Notes under the pieces: model-generated | Database searches by the model: none | Told to the model about the DNA's origin: nothing | What the model saw: only the letters and a program-made list of their open reading frames with translations | In this document: positions 6,624-12,983 of the stretch, piece after piece | Numbering within the stretch: position 1 is the first letter of the stretch | Layout of the letters: the number at the start of each line of letters is the position of its first letter | Virus record (IMG/VR): IMGVR_UViG_3300032675_000009 | Location: 1 to 64,000 of that record | Length of the DNA stretch: 64,000 nt | Source: a virus | Reading direction: 5' to 3' (one strand) | Program-made: the position numbers and the translations under genes

Positions 6624-6805
6624 ACCGCGACGGCTGGAACGCTGGCTTGTTCATCGTGCAGTGCCCTCCCGAGTGCGACTGCGAACAGTGCATTGCCGAC
6701 CGCGAGATCATCCACACAAGAAGCGCCGTCACGGTGGTGGAGCTGGTCGGCTACGCGGCAATTGCAGCGGTGATTGCGCTGGTGATGTATCTGGGGGTGC
6801 AGTGA
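6620..6805 (+). CDS. small Cys-containing single-pass membrane protein, 61 aa
   Basis: ATG at 6620 overlaps the preceding stop. The N-terminal part carries CPPECDCEQC, a cluster of four cysteines, and the C-terminal part one transmembrane helix (VVELVGYAAIAAVIALVMYL). It therefore probably displays a small metal-binding or disulfide-bonded head at the membrane. Family unknown; the start is set by the ATGA overlap. Confidence 0.65.
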   Translation: MNRDGWNAGLFIVQCPPECDCEQCIADREIIHTRSAVTVVELVGYAAIAAVIALVMYLGVQ

Positions 6806-7044
6806 TGGCGCAGCAGATCAAGTTCACATGCGACGGATGCGGGGCGGAACGGAAGCAGGCCAACCACTGGTTCACGACTCGGGTAAAGGACGATGGCATC
6901 ATCATTGACGCTTTTGATCCCTTTCTTGATGCTAATGGAAACTACGAGCACTACTGTGGCGAGTCATGCCTCATCGCTCGCGTGTCCAAGTTCCTCGCGG
7001 AACTCAAGAAGAAGTCGGACGAATTAAGGACGGTGCCAGTATGA
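6805..7044 (+). CDS. zinc-ribbon-like small protein, 79 aa
   Basis: ATG at 6805 overlaps the previous TGA. Cysteine pairs CDGCG (residues about 9-13) and CGESC (about 50-54) suggest a treble-clef or zinc-ribbon fold, followed by a basic helix (FLAELKKKSDELR). Such small zinc proteins are common in phage early operons; the role is unknown. Confidence 0.65.
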   Translation: MAQQIKFTCDGCGAERKQANHWFTTRVKDDGIIIDAFDPFLDANGNYEHYCGESCLIARVSKFLAELKKKSDELRTVPV

Positions 7045-7139
7045 TTAGCTTGGCTGGCTACCCGGAAGAAACGATGCGCGGGCTGTTCATTGATCCGCCG
7101 GCCAACCTGATCCTGCCCGAAGACTGGAGAGTGAAATGA
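7041..7139 (+). CDS. tiny ORF, 32 aa, translationally coupled
   Basis: Codes MISLAGYPEETMRGLFIDPP plus a short tail. Its ATG overlaps the previous stop and its own stop overlaps the ATG of the next gene, so it fits the unbroken chain of coupled genes here. No homology recognised. It could be a real micro-protein or a coupling ORF. Confidence 0.45.
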   Translation: MISLAGYPEETMRGLFIDPPANLILPEDWRVK

Positions 7140-7606
7140 ACAACGACAAAGTACGCCCGATGGACACGCATGAGTGGCTGTCAATATTGAAGGCGGCGCG
7201 CGATGAGGCTGAGTTCAAGGTAATTGAGCAGATCAAGAATGAAGCATTTCAGTGCGGCGTGAACCGGGGAAGAGTAACGATGTTTGATATGGAAGCGCAT
7301 TTGATTCGACAGCGCGAGTTTTCGAGGAAAACGTTCGGCCCAGGCACTCGGACCAAGGGAGTAATTGACCACATCCGCAAAGAGCTTAATGAGATTGAAG
7401 CCGACCATCAGGATGTTTGCGAATGGGTGGATGTCATCATTCTGGCGTTTGACGGCGCATGGAGGGCCGGATGGGAGCCCCGCGATATTATCCAAGCCAT
7501 AGTGGCGAAGCAAACCAAGAACGAATCGCGCACTTGGCCCGACTGGCGCACGGCATCCCCGGATCACGCGATAGAACATGTGCGTGGCGTTAAGGAGGAA
7601 GCGTGA
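7136..7606 (+). CDS. DUF550 / MazZ-like nucleotide pyrophosphohydrolase, 156 aa
   Basis: The C-terminal half is a clear DUF550 domain: HIRKELNEIEADHQD, CEWVDVIILAFDGAWRAGW, then KQTKNESRTWPDW. The Glu/Asp helices bind Mg2+ in the MazG-like all-alpha fold. Known members include MazZ, which hydrolyses dATP/dGTP in phages whose DNA contains 2-aminoadenine, but many DUF550 phages have ordinary DNA. I see no PurZ in the window, so a general nucleotide-pool role is the safer inference. ATGA-coupled to the 32-aa gene and followed by an overlapping gene. Confidence 0.75.
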   Translation: MNNDKVRPMDTHEWLSILKAARDEAEFKVIEQIKNEAFQCGVNRGRVTMFDMEAHLIRQREFSRKTFGPGTRTKGVIDHIRKELNEIEADHQDVCEWVDVIILAFDGAWRAGWEPRDIIQAIVAKQTKNESRTWPDWRTASPDHAIEHVRGVKEEA

Positions 7607-7824
7607 GAGATCCCCGGATAGACCCGATGCCCGGCGACGTGGTGCGGGCGAAGCGAACCCGACGAGTGATGACAGTAGCCAAATCCCATTTGGGAAATTA
7701 CCCGTCAGCGTTGATCTTTGAAGGCACGTGTGGATATTCCACACGTGGAGTAATTTCACTCTCCCAGTGGCGCAAGTGGGCGGCAAACGCGGAAGTAATT
7801 GAAAGGGGCGACGATGCCAAGTAA
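7603..7824 (+). CDS. hypothetical early protein, 73 aa
   Basis: A GTG start overlaps the previous TGA. The sequence begins MRDPRIDPMPGDVVRAKRTR and is predicted beta-rich with a C-terminal acidic tail. The 'MPGDVV' opening resembles small SH3-like or beta-barrel phage proteins. No confident family. It overlaps the start of the VRR-NUC gene. Confidence 0.6.
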   Translation: MRDPRIDPMPGDVVRAKRTRRVMTVAKSHLGNYPSALIFEGTCGYSTRGVISLSQWRKWAANAEVIERGDDAK

Positions 7825-8203
7825 GCCGAAGTTTAGCGAGGCCGATGTTACGGCGCAGGTGCGCTCCTACCTTGAAGCGATGGGCTGGCGTGCGATCCGG
7901 ATGCAACGCACGGTGATGAAGGGGCAGTTCCAGACAGGCGAGCCAGGGATGGCGGACTGCCTGTTTCTGCGATACCCCAAGCGTGGGGGTACTGGCGGTA
8001 TTTGTGCGCACCTGTGGATCGAGTTCAAGGCACCCGGCAAGCTCGCTAATTGCATTTGCGCCACAAAGAAGCCACGGCAACGCTGTACGGCCTGCGATCA
8101 GTTCGCATGGCAGACCGAAGAGCGCCGGCGCGGCGCCGTGGTCTGGCAGGTAGACGACTACGAGCAGTTCTGCGCGCGGTACAGATTGGAGTTTGGACAG
8201 TGA
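7814..8203 (+). CDS. VRR-NUC domain nuclease, 129 aa
   Basis: Small VRR-NUC (PD-(D/E)XK superfamily) nuclease, a family that acts on branched or flap DNA. The conserved order is visible: N-terminal helix ending ALxxMGW-like (YLEAMGWRAIRMQR), GEPGMADCL with the catalytic Asp, LWIEFKAPG with the catalytic Glu-x-Lys, then the Gln-containing helix (CDQFAWQTEERRRG). An extra CICATKKPRQRCTAC insertion contains three cysteines and may bind metal. ATG at 7814 is preferred because it gives a short overlap with the upstream gene. Confidence 0.8.
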   Translation: MPSKPKFSEADVTAQVRSYLEAMGWRAIRMQRTVMKGQFQTGEPGMADCLFLRYPKRGGTGGICAHLWIEFKAPGKLANCICATKKPRQRCTACDQFAWQTEERRRGAVVWQVDDYEQFCARYRLEFGQ

Positions 8204-8316
8204 CCACACTAAAGCGCATGGATAAGCCCGTCACGGGTGATTTGCCCAATCGACCATACATGAAAACCCTCGACCGCATATTGCAAATGGGCGGCGCGGC
8301 ATCGGCATTGAGTTGA
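8200..8316 (+). CDS. small ORF, 38 aa, uncertain
   Basis: A GTG overlapping the previous TGA opens a frame of 38 codons (MTTLKRMDKPVTGDLPNRPY). It ends in a different frame inside the methyltransferase remnant, so its last residues are read out of frame from that relic. It may be a new product created by the deletion that destroyed the methylase, or not be expressed. Confidence 0.35.
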   Translation: MTTLKRMDKPVTGDLPNRPYMKTLDRILQMGGAASALS

Positions 8317-8432
8317 AGCCATCCTACTTCCGGCAGGCCGTCAATAACTGCGCAAACGTGCAAGCGGTCGGCTGGGGTGAAGATACGCAAGAAGAACTGT
8401 TTCAGGGCGATCCCATCGAAGCCGCGCGTTAG
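8283..8432 (+). pseudogene. DNA methyltransferase, C-terminal remnant
   Basis: The frame reads ANGRRGIGIELKPSYFRQAV and ends QEELFQGDPIEAAR. This is the usual C-terminus of phage DNA N6-adenine/N4-cytosine methyltransferases, where a Gly-rich motif I is followed by '-RRGIGIELKPSYFRQA-'. Everything before it, including the DPP(Y/W) catalytic motif, is missing and there is no start codon in frame. It is a deletion relic in the early operon. Confidence 0.7.
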
Positions 8433-8464
8433 ACGATTTTGCGGTACAACCAAACGAGGACAAC

Positions 8465-8821
8465 ATGAAAATAGACGAATTGACCATTGGAGAAGCAAAA
8501 CAGCTTGCCGCGATTTTTTCGGCTGGCTCAACTGAGACGAAACACCCAATGATGGGGCGTCGGTGCTTGATCCGCACGTATAGCGCCGGGGTTCATGTCG
8601 GCGACGTGGTGCACATCAAAGACATGGAGGTACAACTTAAAAACTCCCTGCGATTGTGGAAATGGGAAGGCGGTGGGCTTTCGCTTTCGGCAGTAGCCAA
8701 GAACGGAATCAAGGGAGGCCGCCTAGATCAGACTGGAGAAGTTTACTTGACTAATGTAATCGAGTTCATCCCGACAACGCCGGAGGCCGAAGCAACCTAT
8801 GTCAAATTCATTGAAAAATAG
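8465..8821 (+). CDS. DUF6948-like phage protein, 118 aa
   Basis: Small conserved phage protein of unknown function. The signature HPMMGRRCLIRTYSAGVHVG followed by VHIKDMEVQLKNSLRLWKW, and the end YLTNVIEFIPTTPEAE, match the family I know as DUF6948, whose core is predicted as a small beta-barrel. It is typically encoded next to early nucleic-acid genes, as here. It overlaps the start of the repeat protein. Confidence 0.7.
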   Translation: MKIDELTIGEAKQLAAIFSAGSTETKHPMMGRRCLIRTYSAGVHVGDVVHIKDMEVQLKNSLRLWKWEGGGLSLSAVAKNGIKGGRLDQTGEVYLTNVIEFIPTTPEAEATYVKFIEK

Positions 8822-9104
8822 GAATCACGGCTACGGCGACGGCTCCGGCTCCGGCTACGGCTCCGGCTACGGCTACGGCTCCGGCGACGGCGACGGCTCC
8901 GGCTCCGGCTACGGCTCCGGCTACGGCTACGGCTCCGGCGACGGCTCGTGCTCCGGCTACGGCTACGGCTCCGGCGACGGCTCCGGCTCCGGCTCCGGCG
9001 ACGGCTCCGGCTCCGGCTCCGGCTACGGCTACGGCTCCGGCTCCGGCTCCGGCTCCGGCGACGGCGACGGCTCGTGCTCCGGCGACGGCGACGGCTCGTG
9101 CTAA
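8799..9104 (+). CDS. Gly-Ser/Tyr/Asp repeat protein, 101 aa
   Basis: ATG at 8799 lies inside the end of the previous gene. After about ten residues the protein is almost entirely Gly-X, where X is Ser, Tyr or Asp (for example GYGDGSGSGYGS), apart from two Cys. It is predicted fully disordered; alternating Gly and Tyr/Ser/Asp resembles phase-separating or adhesive low-complexity sequence. Similar GYGDGS tracts occur in other phage proteins but have no defined function to my knowledge. The minus-strand Arg/Ser frame is a shadow. Confidence 0.55.
   Translation: MSNSLKNRNHGYGDGSGSGYGSGYGYGSGDGDGSGSGYGSGYGYGSGDGSCSGYGYGSGDGSGSGSGDGSGSGSGYGYGSGSGSGSGDGDGSCSGDGDGSC
8832..9102. repeat. hexanucleotide-type minisatellite (GGCTCC/GGCTAC/GGCGAC)
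   Basis: About 270 bp built of GGC plus TCC, TAC or GAC, with blocks repeated at larger scale (for example GGCTACGGCTACGGCTCC). Such DNA can expand and contract by slippage without leaving frame, so length variation between isolates is expected. Confidence 0.9.
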
Positions 9105-9163
9105 AATAGAAGAGTCCCCCGGCCAAGGGATAGTTGTACGGATTTCGGTCTGGGGCGGGTTAC

Positions 9164-9201
9164 TCCAATTCCCCGCTCCCACCGAAGATTCCGGAATTGG
9201 A
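9164..9201 (+). promoter_or_regulatory. stem-loop covering a Shine-Dalgarno
   Basis: TCCAATTCC (9164-9172) pairs perfectly with GGAATTGGA (9193-9201) across a 20-nt loop. The 3' arm includes most of the GGAG (9199-9202) that serves the ATG at 9209. Folding would hide the ribosome site, so translation of the next gene could be regulated. Confidence 0.55.
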
Positions 9202-9208
9202 GAAAAAC

Positions 9209-9362
9209 ATGAAGACCAAAGAAGAGATAGAACGGCGTATTTTTTGAAGTTCTTGAACAATTGATGGACCTTGAAGAAGACCAGCGCCAAGGATTTCAGG
9301 GCGTTGAAATGCGGTCAATAATTTTCACTTTGAATTGGGTTATCGGCAAAGGGGGAAGGTAA
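9209..9362 (+). pseudogene. small helical protein (about 50 aa) with a T-tract frameshift
   Basis: ATG 9209 with GGAG upstream reads MKTKEEIERRIF and stops at a TGA caused by a run of six T at 9240-9245. With five T the frame continues EVLEQLMDLEEDQRQGFQGV and RSIIFTLNWVIGKGGR to a TAA at 9362. Both parts look like one acidic helical protein. This is a single-base insertion, real or a homopolymer error. Confidence 0.6.
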
Positions 9363-9392
9363 ATGCCCGTAATCCCGCTAGGAGGTTGAACT

Positions 9393-9812
9393 ATGAGCCC
9401 ACACGCATGGAGCGAACAGCAGAAAGACCGCGATCGGGAAGTTGGCGATACGATTTGCAGGGGCACTCGCATTGAAATCCTTCGCATGGTTCAGAGAGTG
9501 GAGGAGGACAGAGTAAATCTCTTGCGGGACATCGGCGGCTTGCGCGCATTAGAAACGCTTTTGCAAGATCGAGTGCGAGAACTGGAGGTTGCGCTTCGTT
9601 GTCTGTATGACAAGATAGAAGCGATTCGCAGCGACACCAGCTATCAAGCAATACTCACACTGGCAAAGGTTCACGGTCAAGATTACACCGGGCCGTCATG
9701 TGCACTTGAGATGGAGGTGGCAAAGGCCGTCCTGGGAGGGACAGCAGACTCTGCATCACTTCCAAAAGTGCTGGATGATGATAATCAAGAAGCCGCAGGC
9801 CGGAGCGCTTAG
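9393..9812 (+). CDS. coiled-coil hypothetical protein, 139 aa
   Basis: A strong AGGAGG precedes ATG 9393. The protein is almost all helical, with heptad-like sequence in residues about 25-75 (RIEILRMVQRVEEDRVNLL and LLQDRVRELEVALRC), then a shorter mixed tail. No family recognised. It ends the rightward early operon and its 3' end overlaps the convergent holin-like gene by 57 bases. Confidence 0.65.
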   Translation: MSPHAWSEQQKDRDREVGDTICRGTRIEILRMVQRVEEDRVNLLRDIGGLRALETLLQDRVRELEVALRCLYDKIEAIRSDTSYQAILTLAKVHGQDYTGPSCALEMEVAKAVLGGTADSASLPKVLDDDNQEAAGRSA

Positions 9813-10070
9813 CATGGCAAGGACCTTCAGTACGGCAAATGCTGAATTGTTGCTCAGCCTCAAAGAGTCAATCGCGGCTTGGAATTTTTCACGCTCAACC
9901 TGGAAATCATCACTCATGAGAGCCTCCTGTTCGAGCAGGGCAACTCGAGCTCTTAGATTTTCCACGGCGGCTAACCCCAGTACGGCTTGGTCAAGGCGCA
10001 TCTCGATCCGTAGGAGCCTGTCGGAATCGGCCTTGGTGAATTGGAGATTCACTTCATCATTAATGGACAT
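9756..10070 (-). CDS. holin-like or lysis membrane protein, 104 aa
   Basis: An N-terminal charged coiled-coil (residues about 10-70, RIEMRLDQAVLGLAAVEN, VALLEQEALMSDD) is followed by one C-terminal transmembrane helix (VLKVLAMLSAPACGFLIIII). This topology resembles XhlA-type and other single-pass lysis proteins. It starts six bases after the endolysin stop, forming a two-gene lysis cassette, which is the main reason for the call. It could instead be a spanin component. Confidence 0.6.
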   Translation of the reverse strand: MSINDEVNLQFTKADSDRLLRIEMRLDQAVLGLAAVENLRARVALLEQEALMSDDFQVEREKFQAAIDSLRLSNNSAFAVLKVLAMLSAPACGFLIIIIQHFWK

Positions 10071-10076
10071 CGAGGC

Positions 10077-10544
10077 TCAATCGTTACACTGCACGAGTTC
10101 ATACGGCGCCGGGTTTCCAAGAAACATGGACTGCTCCGCCTTGCGACGGTTCAAAAGCTCTTGTGATGTCACGCCGTTTACTTTGTCCCACCAGAGAATC
10201 GCTTCGGACGTGTCGGAACCAGGGCCTTGGAAATTATACCGCTTTAGAACCGTCGAACCTTTGAGAGCGCCGATGCCGATGTTGTACGCCAGTGAGCAAA
10301 ACGCATCAAATTCGCATTGCTTGACGTTCGGCCACGTCAGCCACTGATTCAGCGCGGTGACCACGGGTTGCACATCCTGAAGAAACAGCGCATCAGCCTG
10401 TTCCTGTGTAATGGTGTCGTTAGGGCGAACGTTGCCTACGTGTCCCCACCCGATAGTCCAAACTCCGCCGATGTCTTGGTAAGCATTAAGCCTGCAAGAC
10501 TCTTGCTGTTTGATAAAAAATATCCCCGCTTTAGATATTGTCAT
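10077..10544 (-). CDS. endolysin, GH24 phage lysozyme, 155 aa
   Basis: Peptidoglycan N-acetylmuramidase of the T4/P21 lysozyme family. The catalytic triad is visible as Glu in IKQQESCRLNAYQD, the Asp nine residues later in YQDIGG, and Thr in VWTIGWGH. The helical C-terminal part follows (FDAFCSLAYNIGIGALKGS). Length is normal. The start MTISKAGIFF places the Glu near residue 14, as usual; TTG and ATG codons up to 27 bases upstream are less likely. No signal peptide, so export needs the neighbouring membrane protein. Confidence 0.88.
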   Translation of the reverse strand: MTISKAGIFFIKQQESCRLNAYQDIGGVWTIGWGHVGNVRPNDTITQEQADALFLQDVQPVVTALNQWLTWPNVKQCEFDAFCSLAYNIGIGALKGSTVLKRYNFQGPGSDTSEAILWWDKVNGVTSQELLNRRKAEQSMFLGNPAPYELVQCND

Positions 10545-10589
10545 ACGTGTGACCATTCGAGAAATACGCAACTACAATGGAAGACTGGA

Positions 10590-10757
10590 TTAGTAAACCT
10601 TCGCGGCGATAACCATCCGAGCAGAAAACTTAACGCTGAGGCGGTTCGGGAAATTCGCGCCAGCGAAGCGGGGAACTCGGAATTAGCAAAGCGCTTTGGT
10701 GTTTCCGATTCGCTGATATGCATGATTCGCCAGCGCAAGCGATGGGCATCTTCGTAG
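10590..10757 (+). pseudogene. HNH homing endonuclease, C-terminal remnant
   Basis: Reads GDNHPSRKLNAEAVREIRAS, then ELAKRFGVSDSLICMIRQRK and RWASS before the stop. This is the DNA-binding helix-turn-helix tail found at the C-terminus of phage HNH homing endonucleases. The catalytic HNH half is absent. It lies antisense and directly abuts a broken lysozyme gene. Confidence 0.65.
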
Positions 10758-10828
10758 GCCAAGAGTCGACAGCCCTCTTCTCCAAAGAGGAACGCCTTGC
10801 CTTCGGGTGAAAGGGATAATGTCATCAC
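10743..10828 (-). pseudogene. second GH24 lysozyme, N-terminal fragment
   Basis: The minus strand starts MMTLSLSPEGKAFLFGEEG and continues CRLLAYEDA, the beginning of a GH24 lysozyme including the catalytic Glu and Asp, then loses similarity at about 10750 where the homing-endonuclease remnant begins. The complete endolysin at 10077-10544 has a different N-terminus, so this is the relic of another lysozyme allele. Confidence 0.65.
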
Positions 10829-10872
10829 GGGTATTCTAAAGCATCAATTCGATTCTACAAAGGGGAAACGTA

Positions 10873-10992
10873 GTGAAGCGTATGGGAGAGTTTCGTTTGG
10901 GGTTGGCTATCGAGGCGATCCTTGGATGTCTATTGGGCATCTGGATTGGCTCCATAATGTCGGTGGTTTTCGGTTCATGTAGGGTAGGTTAG
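10873..10992 (+). CDS. small single-pass membrane protein, 39 aa
   Basis: GTG start with AGGGGAAA upstream. The sequence MKRMGEFRLGLAIEAILGCL continues LGIWIGSIMSVVFGSCRVG, one long hydrophobic helix with GxxxG-like spacing and a positive N-terminus. Too short for a confident family; small lysis or membrane regulators have this shape. It ends ten bases before the ParB-like gene. Confidence 0.55.
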   Translation: MKRMGEFRLGLAIEAILGCLLGIWIGSIMSVVFGSCRVG

Positions 10993-11002
10993 AAAGGGAA
11001 GC

Positions 11003-11851
11003 ATGGCAGATAAGGTGTTGAAAATAGAAAGCATAACGGAATTACAAGAGTGTCAGGTTCGTGGTGGACTAAATCCGCGCCAAGTGGCCGAGTACCGAGA
11101 TTTAATTGACAGCGGGGTTGAGATGGACTCGATTGACGTTTTCTGCGACCCCACCGATTCATCCTCCCCCAACTGGGTGAGCGATGGGTTTCACCGGCTC
11201 GCTGCGTACAAGCAGGCCGGCCGCGACCGAATCCCCTGCCAGATCCACGAAGGAAACCTGAGCGCGGCACTGGAGTTCGCCCTCAGTAAAAACTCTCGCC
11301 ATGGCGCCGCAGTGACCAACGCCCAGAAGCGGCAGATGGTGAAAATGGCGCTTGCCGATACGCGGATCCGGAGACTGTCGGACAAGCGCATAGCTCGAAT
11401 GTGCGGGGTATCGGCCTCGTTCGTTGGACAGATGCGTTCAGGAAAAGCGGACAAGCCGGCCAAAGAGCGCCAGGCAAAATCTGGAAATCCCCAGGCACCC
11501 AGTTCCGAGCCGGTTCGCCGAGAAGACCCGGAGCCCCGGGTAGCGGCAGAACCGGCGACCAAGCCGGTTGTCACTCAGGAACGAAACCCGGCGGTGGCGC
11601 CGACCAAGGTCGAAACACTTGACGAGAAAATGAAGACGATCACGGATTGGATCAAGGCCGGCTATATCGACCTCCCGGCGATTGTTTCGGCCGCCGAGAC
11701 CAAGAAGCATCGCTTGGTCATTGTGCCCAAGAAGGATCTGATGCTTGTAATAGCGGCGGAGGGAGTCGAGGTGCGCCAGTACCCGCTGGCAAAGCTGGAA
11801 ATGGTCGACGGTAAAATTCAAGTGGAACTAAAGGAAGGAACGGTAATCTAG
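11003..11851 (+). CDS. ParB-like domain protein with HTH, 282 aa
   Basis: Residues about 1-90 match the ParB/sulfiredoxin nuclease-like fold: the Arg-containing NPRQVAEYRDLI helix, VSDGFHRLAAYKQAG and RIPCQIHEGN. Residues about 95-155 form a helix-turn-helix (MALADTRIRRLSDKRIARMC, GVSASFVGQMRSGK). A Pro/Ala/Glu-rich linker leads to a C-terminal domain (about 205-282). In phages such proteins act as regulators or DNA-modifying factors rather than partition proteins; no ParA is adjacent. It opens the operon 11003-12119. Confidence 0.75.
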   Translation: MADKVLKIESITELQECQVRGGLNPRQVAEYRDLIDSGVEMDSIDVFCDPTDSSSPNWVSDGFHRLAAYKQAGRDRIPCQIHEGNLSAALEFALSKNSRHGAAVTNAQKRQMVKMALADTRIRRLSDKRIARMCGVSASFVGQMRSGKADKPAKERQAKSGNPQAPSSEPVRREDPEPRVAAEPATKPVVTQERNPAVAPTKVETLDEKMKTITDWIKAGYIDLPAIVSAAETKKHRLVIVPKKDLMLVIAAEGVEVRQYPLAKLEMVDGKIQVELKEGTVI

Positions 11852-11852
11852 C

Positions 11853-12119
11853 GTGAGTAAAGAATACGAAGATATCAGCATGGCAACCGCCGAGCAGTTT
11901 GCTGAATTGTCACAGCAGTTCAAGGAAGACCAATTTGCCTATATCCAAAAAAGGCACTTGGCAGAACTATTCGACAACATGTCGACTATCCTTCGAGAGC
12001 AAACTGCAGTGACAAATAAGATTTTGGATCTCCAGGATCGAATGCTGGCAATCCTAGAGGGGCCGGCCGAACAGGAGGACCAAGCGGCGTCCGCCTCGAT
12101 CAAAGATACCGCTAGTTGA
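11853..12119 (+). CDS. helical hypothetical protein, 88 aa
   Basis: A GTG start follows the ParB-like stop by one base, so it is translationally coupled and probably works with it. Predicted nearly all helix (FAELSQQFKEDQFAYIQKRH, LQDRMLAILEGP) with a low-complexity Ala/Ser tail. No family recognised. A dispersed-palindrome copy and a terminator follow. Confidence 0.65.
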   Translation: MSKEYEDISMATAEQFAELSQQFKEDQFAYIQKRHLAELFDNMSTILREQTAVTNKILDLQDRMLAILEGPAEQEDQAASASIKDTAS

Positions 12120-12125
12120 CTCCAA

Positions 12126-12139
12126 GTCCGAATTCGGAC
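12126..12139. repeat. dispersed palindrome, perfect copy (GAATTC centre)
   Basis: GTCCGAATTCGGAC, a perfectly symmetrical member of the dispersed family, seven bases after the stop of 11853-12119 and upstream of its terminator. Confidence 0.75.
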
Positions 12140-12178
12140 ATTATAACCGTGTGGGAGTGACCGTCCCTCACTTTCACT

Positions 12179-12230
12179 AATAGCCAGTGGCGAGAAGGAC
12201 AAGTCCGGACCTCGCGCTGGCTATTTTTTT
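12179..12230 (+). terminator. intrinsic terminator of the ParB-like operon
   Basis: AATAGCCAG (12179-12187) pairs with CTGGCTATT (12217-12225), extended inside by GGCGAG against CTCGCG. Seven T follow. The loop contains CAAGTCCGGAC, related to the dispersed palindrome. The stop codon of the convergent ribbon-helix-helix gene lies in its 3' arm. Confidence 0.8.
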
Positions 12231-12379
12231 ACCTTCGGCGCTGTCGTCATGACCAACATGTCGATCGCCCGGCCAAGGTTACTACACCCCATCGCCTCGA
12301 GGGCCTGCTTGGTAGATGGAAGGACTCGACCCCACACCCCCACGCGTCGTTCAGTATCGGGCAGTTTTTTCTTCGGCAT
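12221..12379 (-). CDS. small ribbon-helix-helix candidate, 52 aa
   Basis: The minus strand encodes MPKKKLPDTERRVGVWGRVL, then PSTKQALEAMGCSNLGRAID and MLVMTTAPKVKK. A basic strand followed by two helices is the ribbon-helix-helix pattern (Arc/MetJ class), a common phage repressor size. It is divergent from the membrane gene at 12427 with about 47 bases between them, and on the minus strand a TAGAAT lies at 12420-12415, suggesting shared control. Fold by pattern only. Confidence 0.6.
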   Translation of the reverse strand: MPKKKLPDTERRVGVWGRVLPSTKQALEAMGCSNLGRAIDMLVMTTAPKVKK

Positions 12380-12426
12380 ACCCTACATCATACTCGATTC
12401 CGTTGACGGCGTGCTATTCTAACCGC

Positions 12427-12981
12427 ATGAACACAATCGTTCTTGCGGTTGCCGTCACGGTAGTATCCATGGTGGTCCTACTGGTGACTGCAGTTGCTGC
12501 GTATGCTGCGTTTAAATTATTCCGAGAGGTGGCCAAGGCATCGGAAACGCTTCAGGCAAGCGGACTAGCACACCGAAATGCAACCCTCGATATAGCCTCC
12601 GCTTTCTTGGGGATGGCCGATAAGCTAGCGGCCCTAGATGAAACCGTAAAGACGCTGGCCGAGGCCGTCAATGGATTTCCTGCCGACATGCAAGAAGCCA
12701 AAGAAGCGCTTCTGTGTCTTCCGGAATTCGCCAAGGGGTTGACTCAGTTCACCAAGGATGAGGTGGATGCACTGCGCTCGATGACCACATCGATCGACAA
12801 GTTCCGGGCGATCGCATTCAGTGGCGGCGGAGACGGCGTGATGGAGTATGACGAAACCAAAGCGGCGTTCGATGACGAAGTATTTGCCGTGATGGAAAGC
12901 GCCAACTGCGACCAAGAAGAGGCCGAGGCACGGGTAAAGCAAAACCGGTTGTACCGGAACATGAAAATCACGAGAGGCTAA
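12427..12981 (+). CDS. membrane-anchored coiled-coil protein, 184 aa
   Basis: Starts MNTIVLAVAVTVVSMVVLLV, a transmembrane helix with short N-terminus, followed by a long helical region with repeats of hydrophobic residues (ASAFLGMADKLAALDETVKT, LAEAVNGFPADMQEAKEALL) and an acidic C-terminus (FDDEVFAVMESANCDQEE). The topology suggests a membrane-tethered coiled coil exposed in the cytoplasm or periplasm. No Shine-Dalgarno is visible; a TATTCT box ends only six bases before the ATG, so the transcript may be leaderless. Function unknown. Confidence 0.65.
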   Translation: MNTIVLAVAVTVVSMVVLLVTAVAAYAAFKLFREVAKASETLQASGLAHRNATLDIASAFLGMADKLAALDETVKTLAEAVNGFPADMQEAKEALLCLPEFAKGLTQFTKDEVDALRSMTTSIDKFRAIAFSGGGDGVMEYDETKAAFDDEVFAVMESANCDQEEAEARVKQNRLYRNMKITRG

Positions 12982-12983
12982 TC

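Noticed and set aside
7181-8209. 342-codon open frame on the minus strand
   Set aside because: It lies opposite recognised DUF550 and VRR-NUC genes and its sequence resembles no protein; antisense shadow.
8797-9126. Arg/Ser-rich 109-aa frame on the minus strand opposite the Gly repeats
   Set aside because: Any frame of this stop-free hexamer repeat is open; the + frame has the overlapping start and context.
12403-12420. TTGACG at 12403 with TATTCT at 12415 as a promoter
   Set aside because: Only six bases separate them. The -10-like box may instead belong to the minus strand (TAGAAT).
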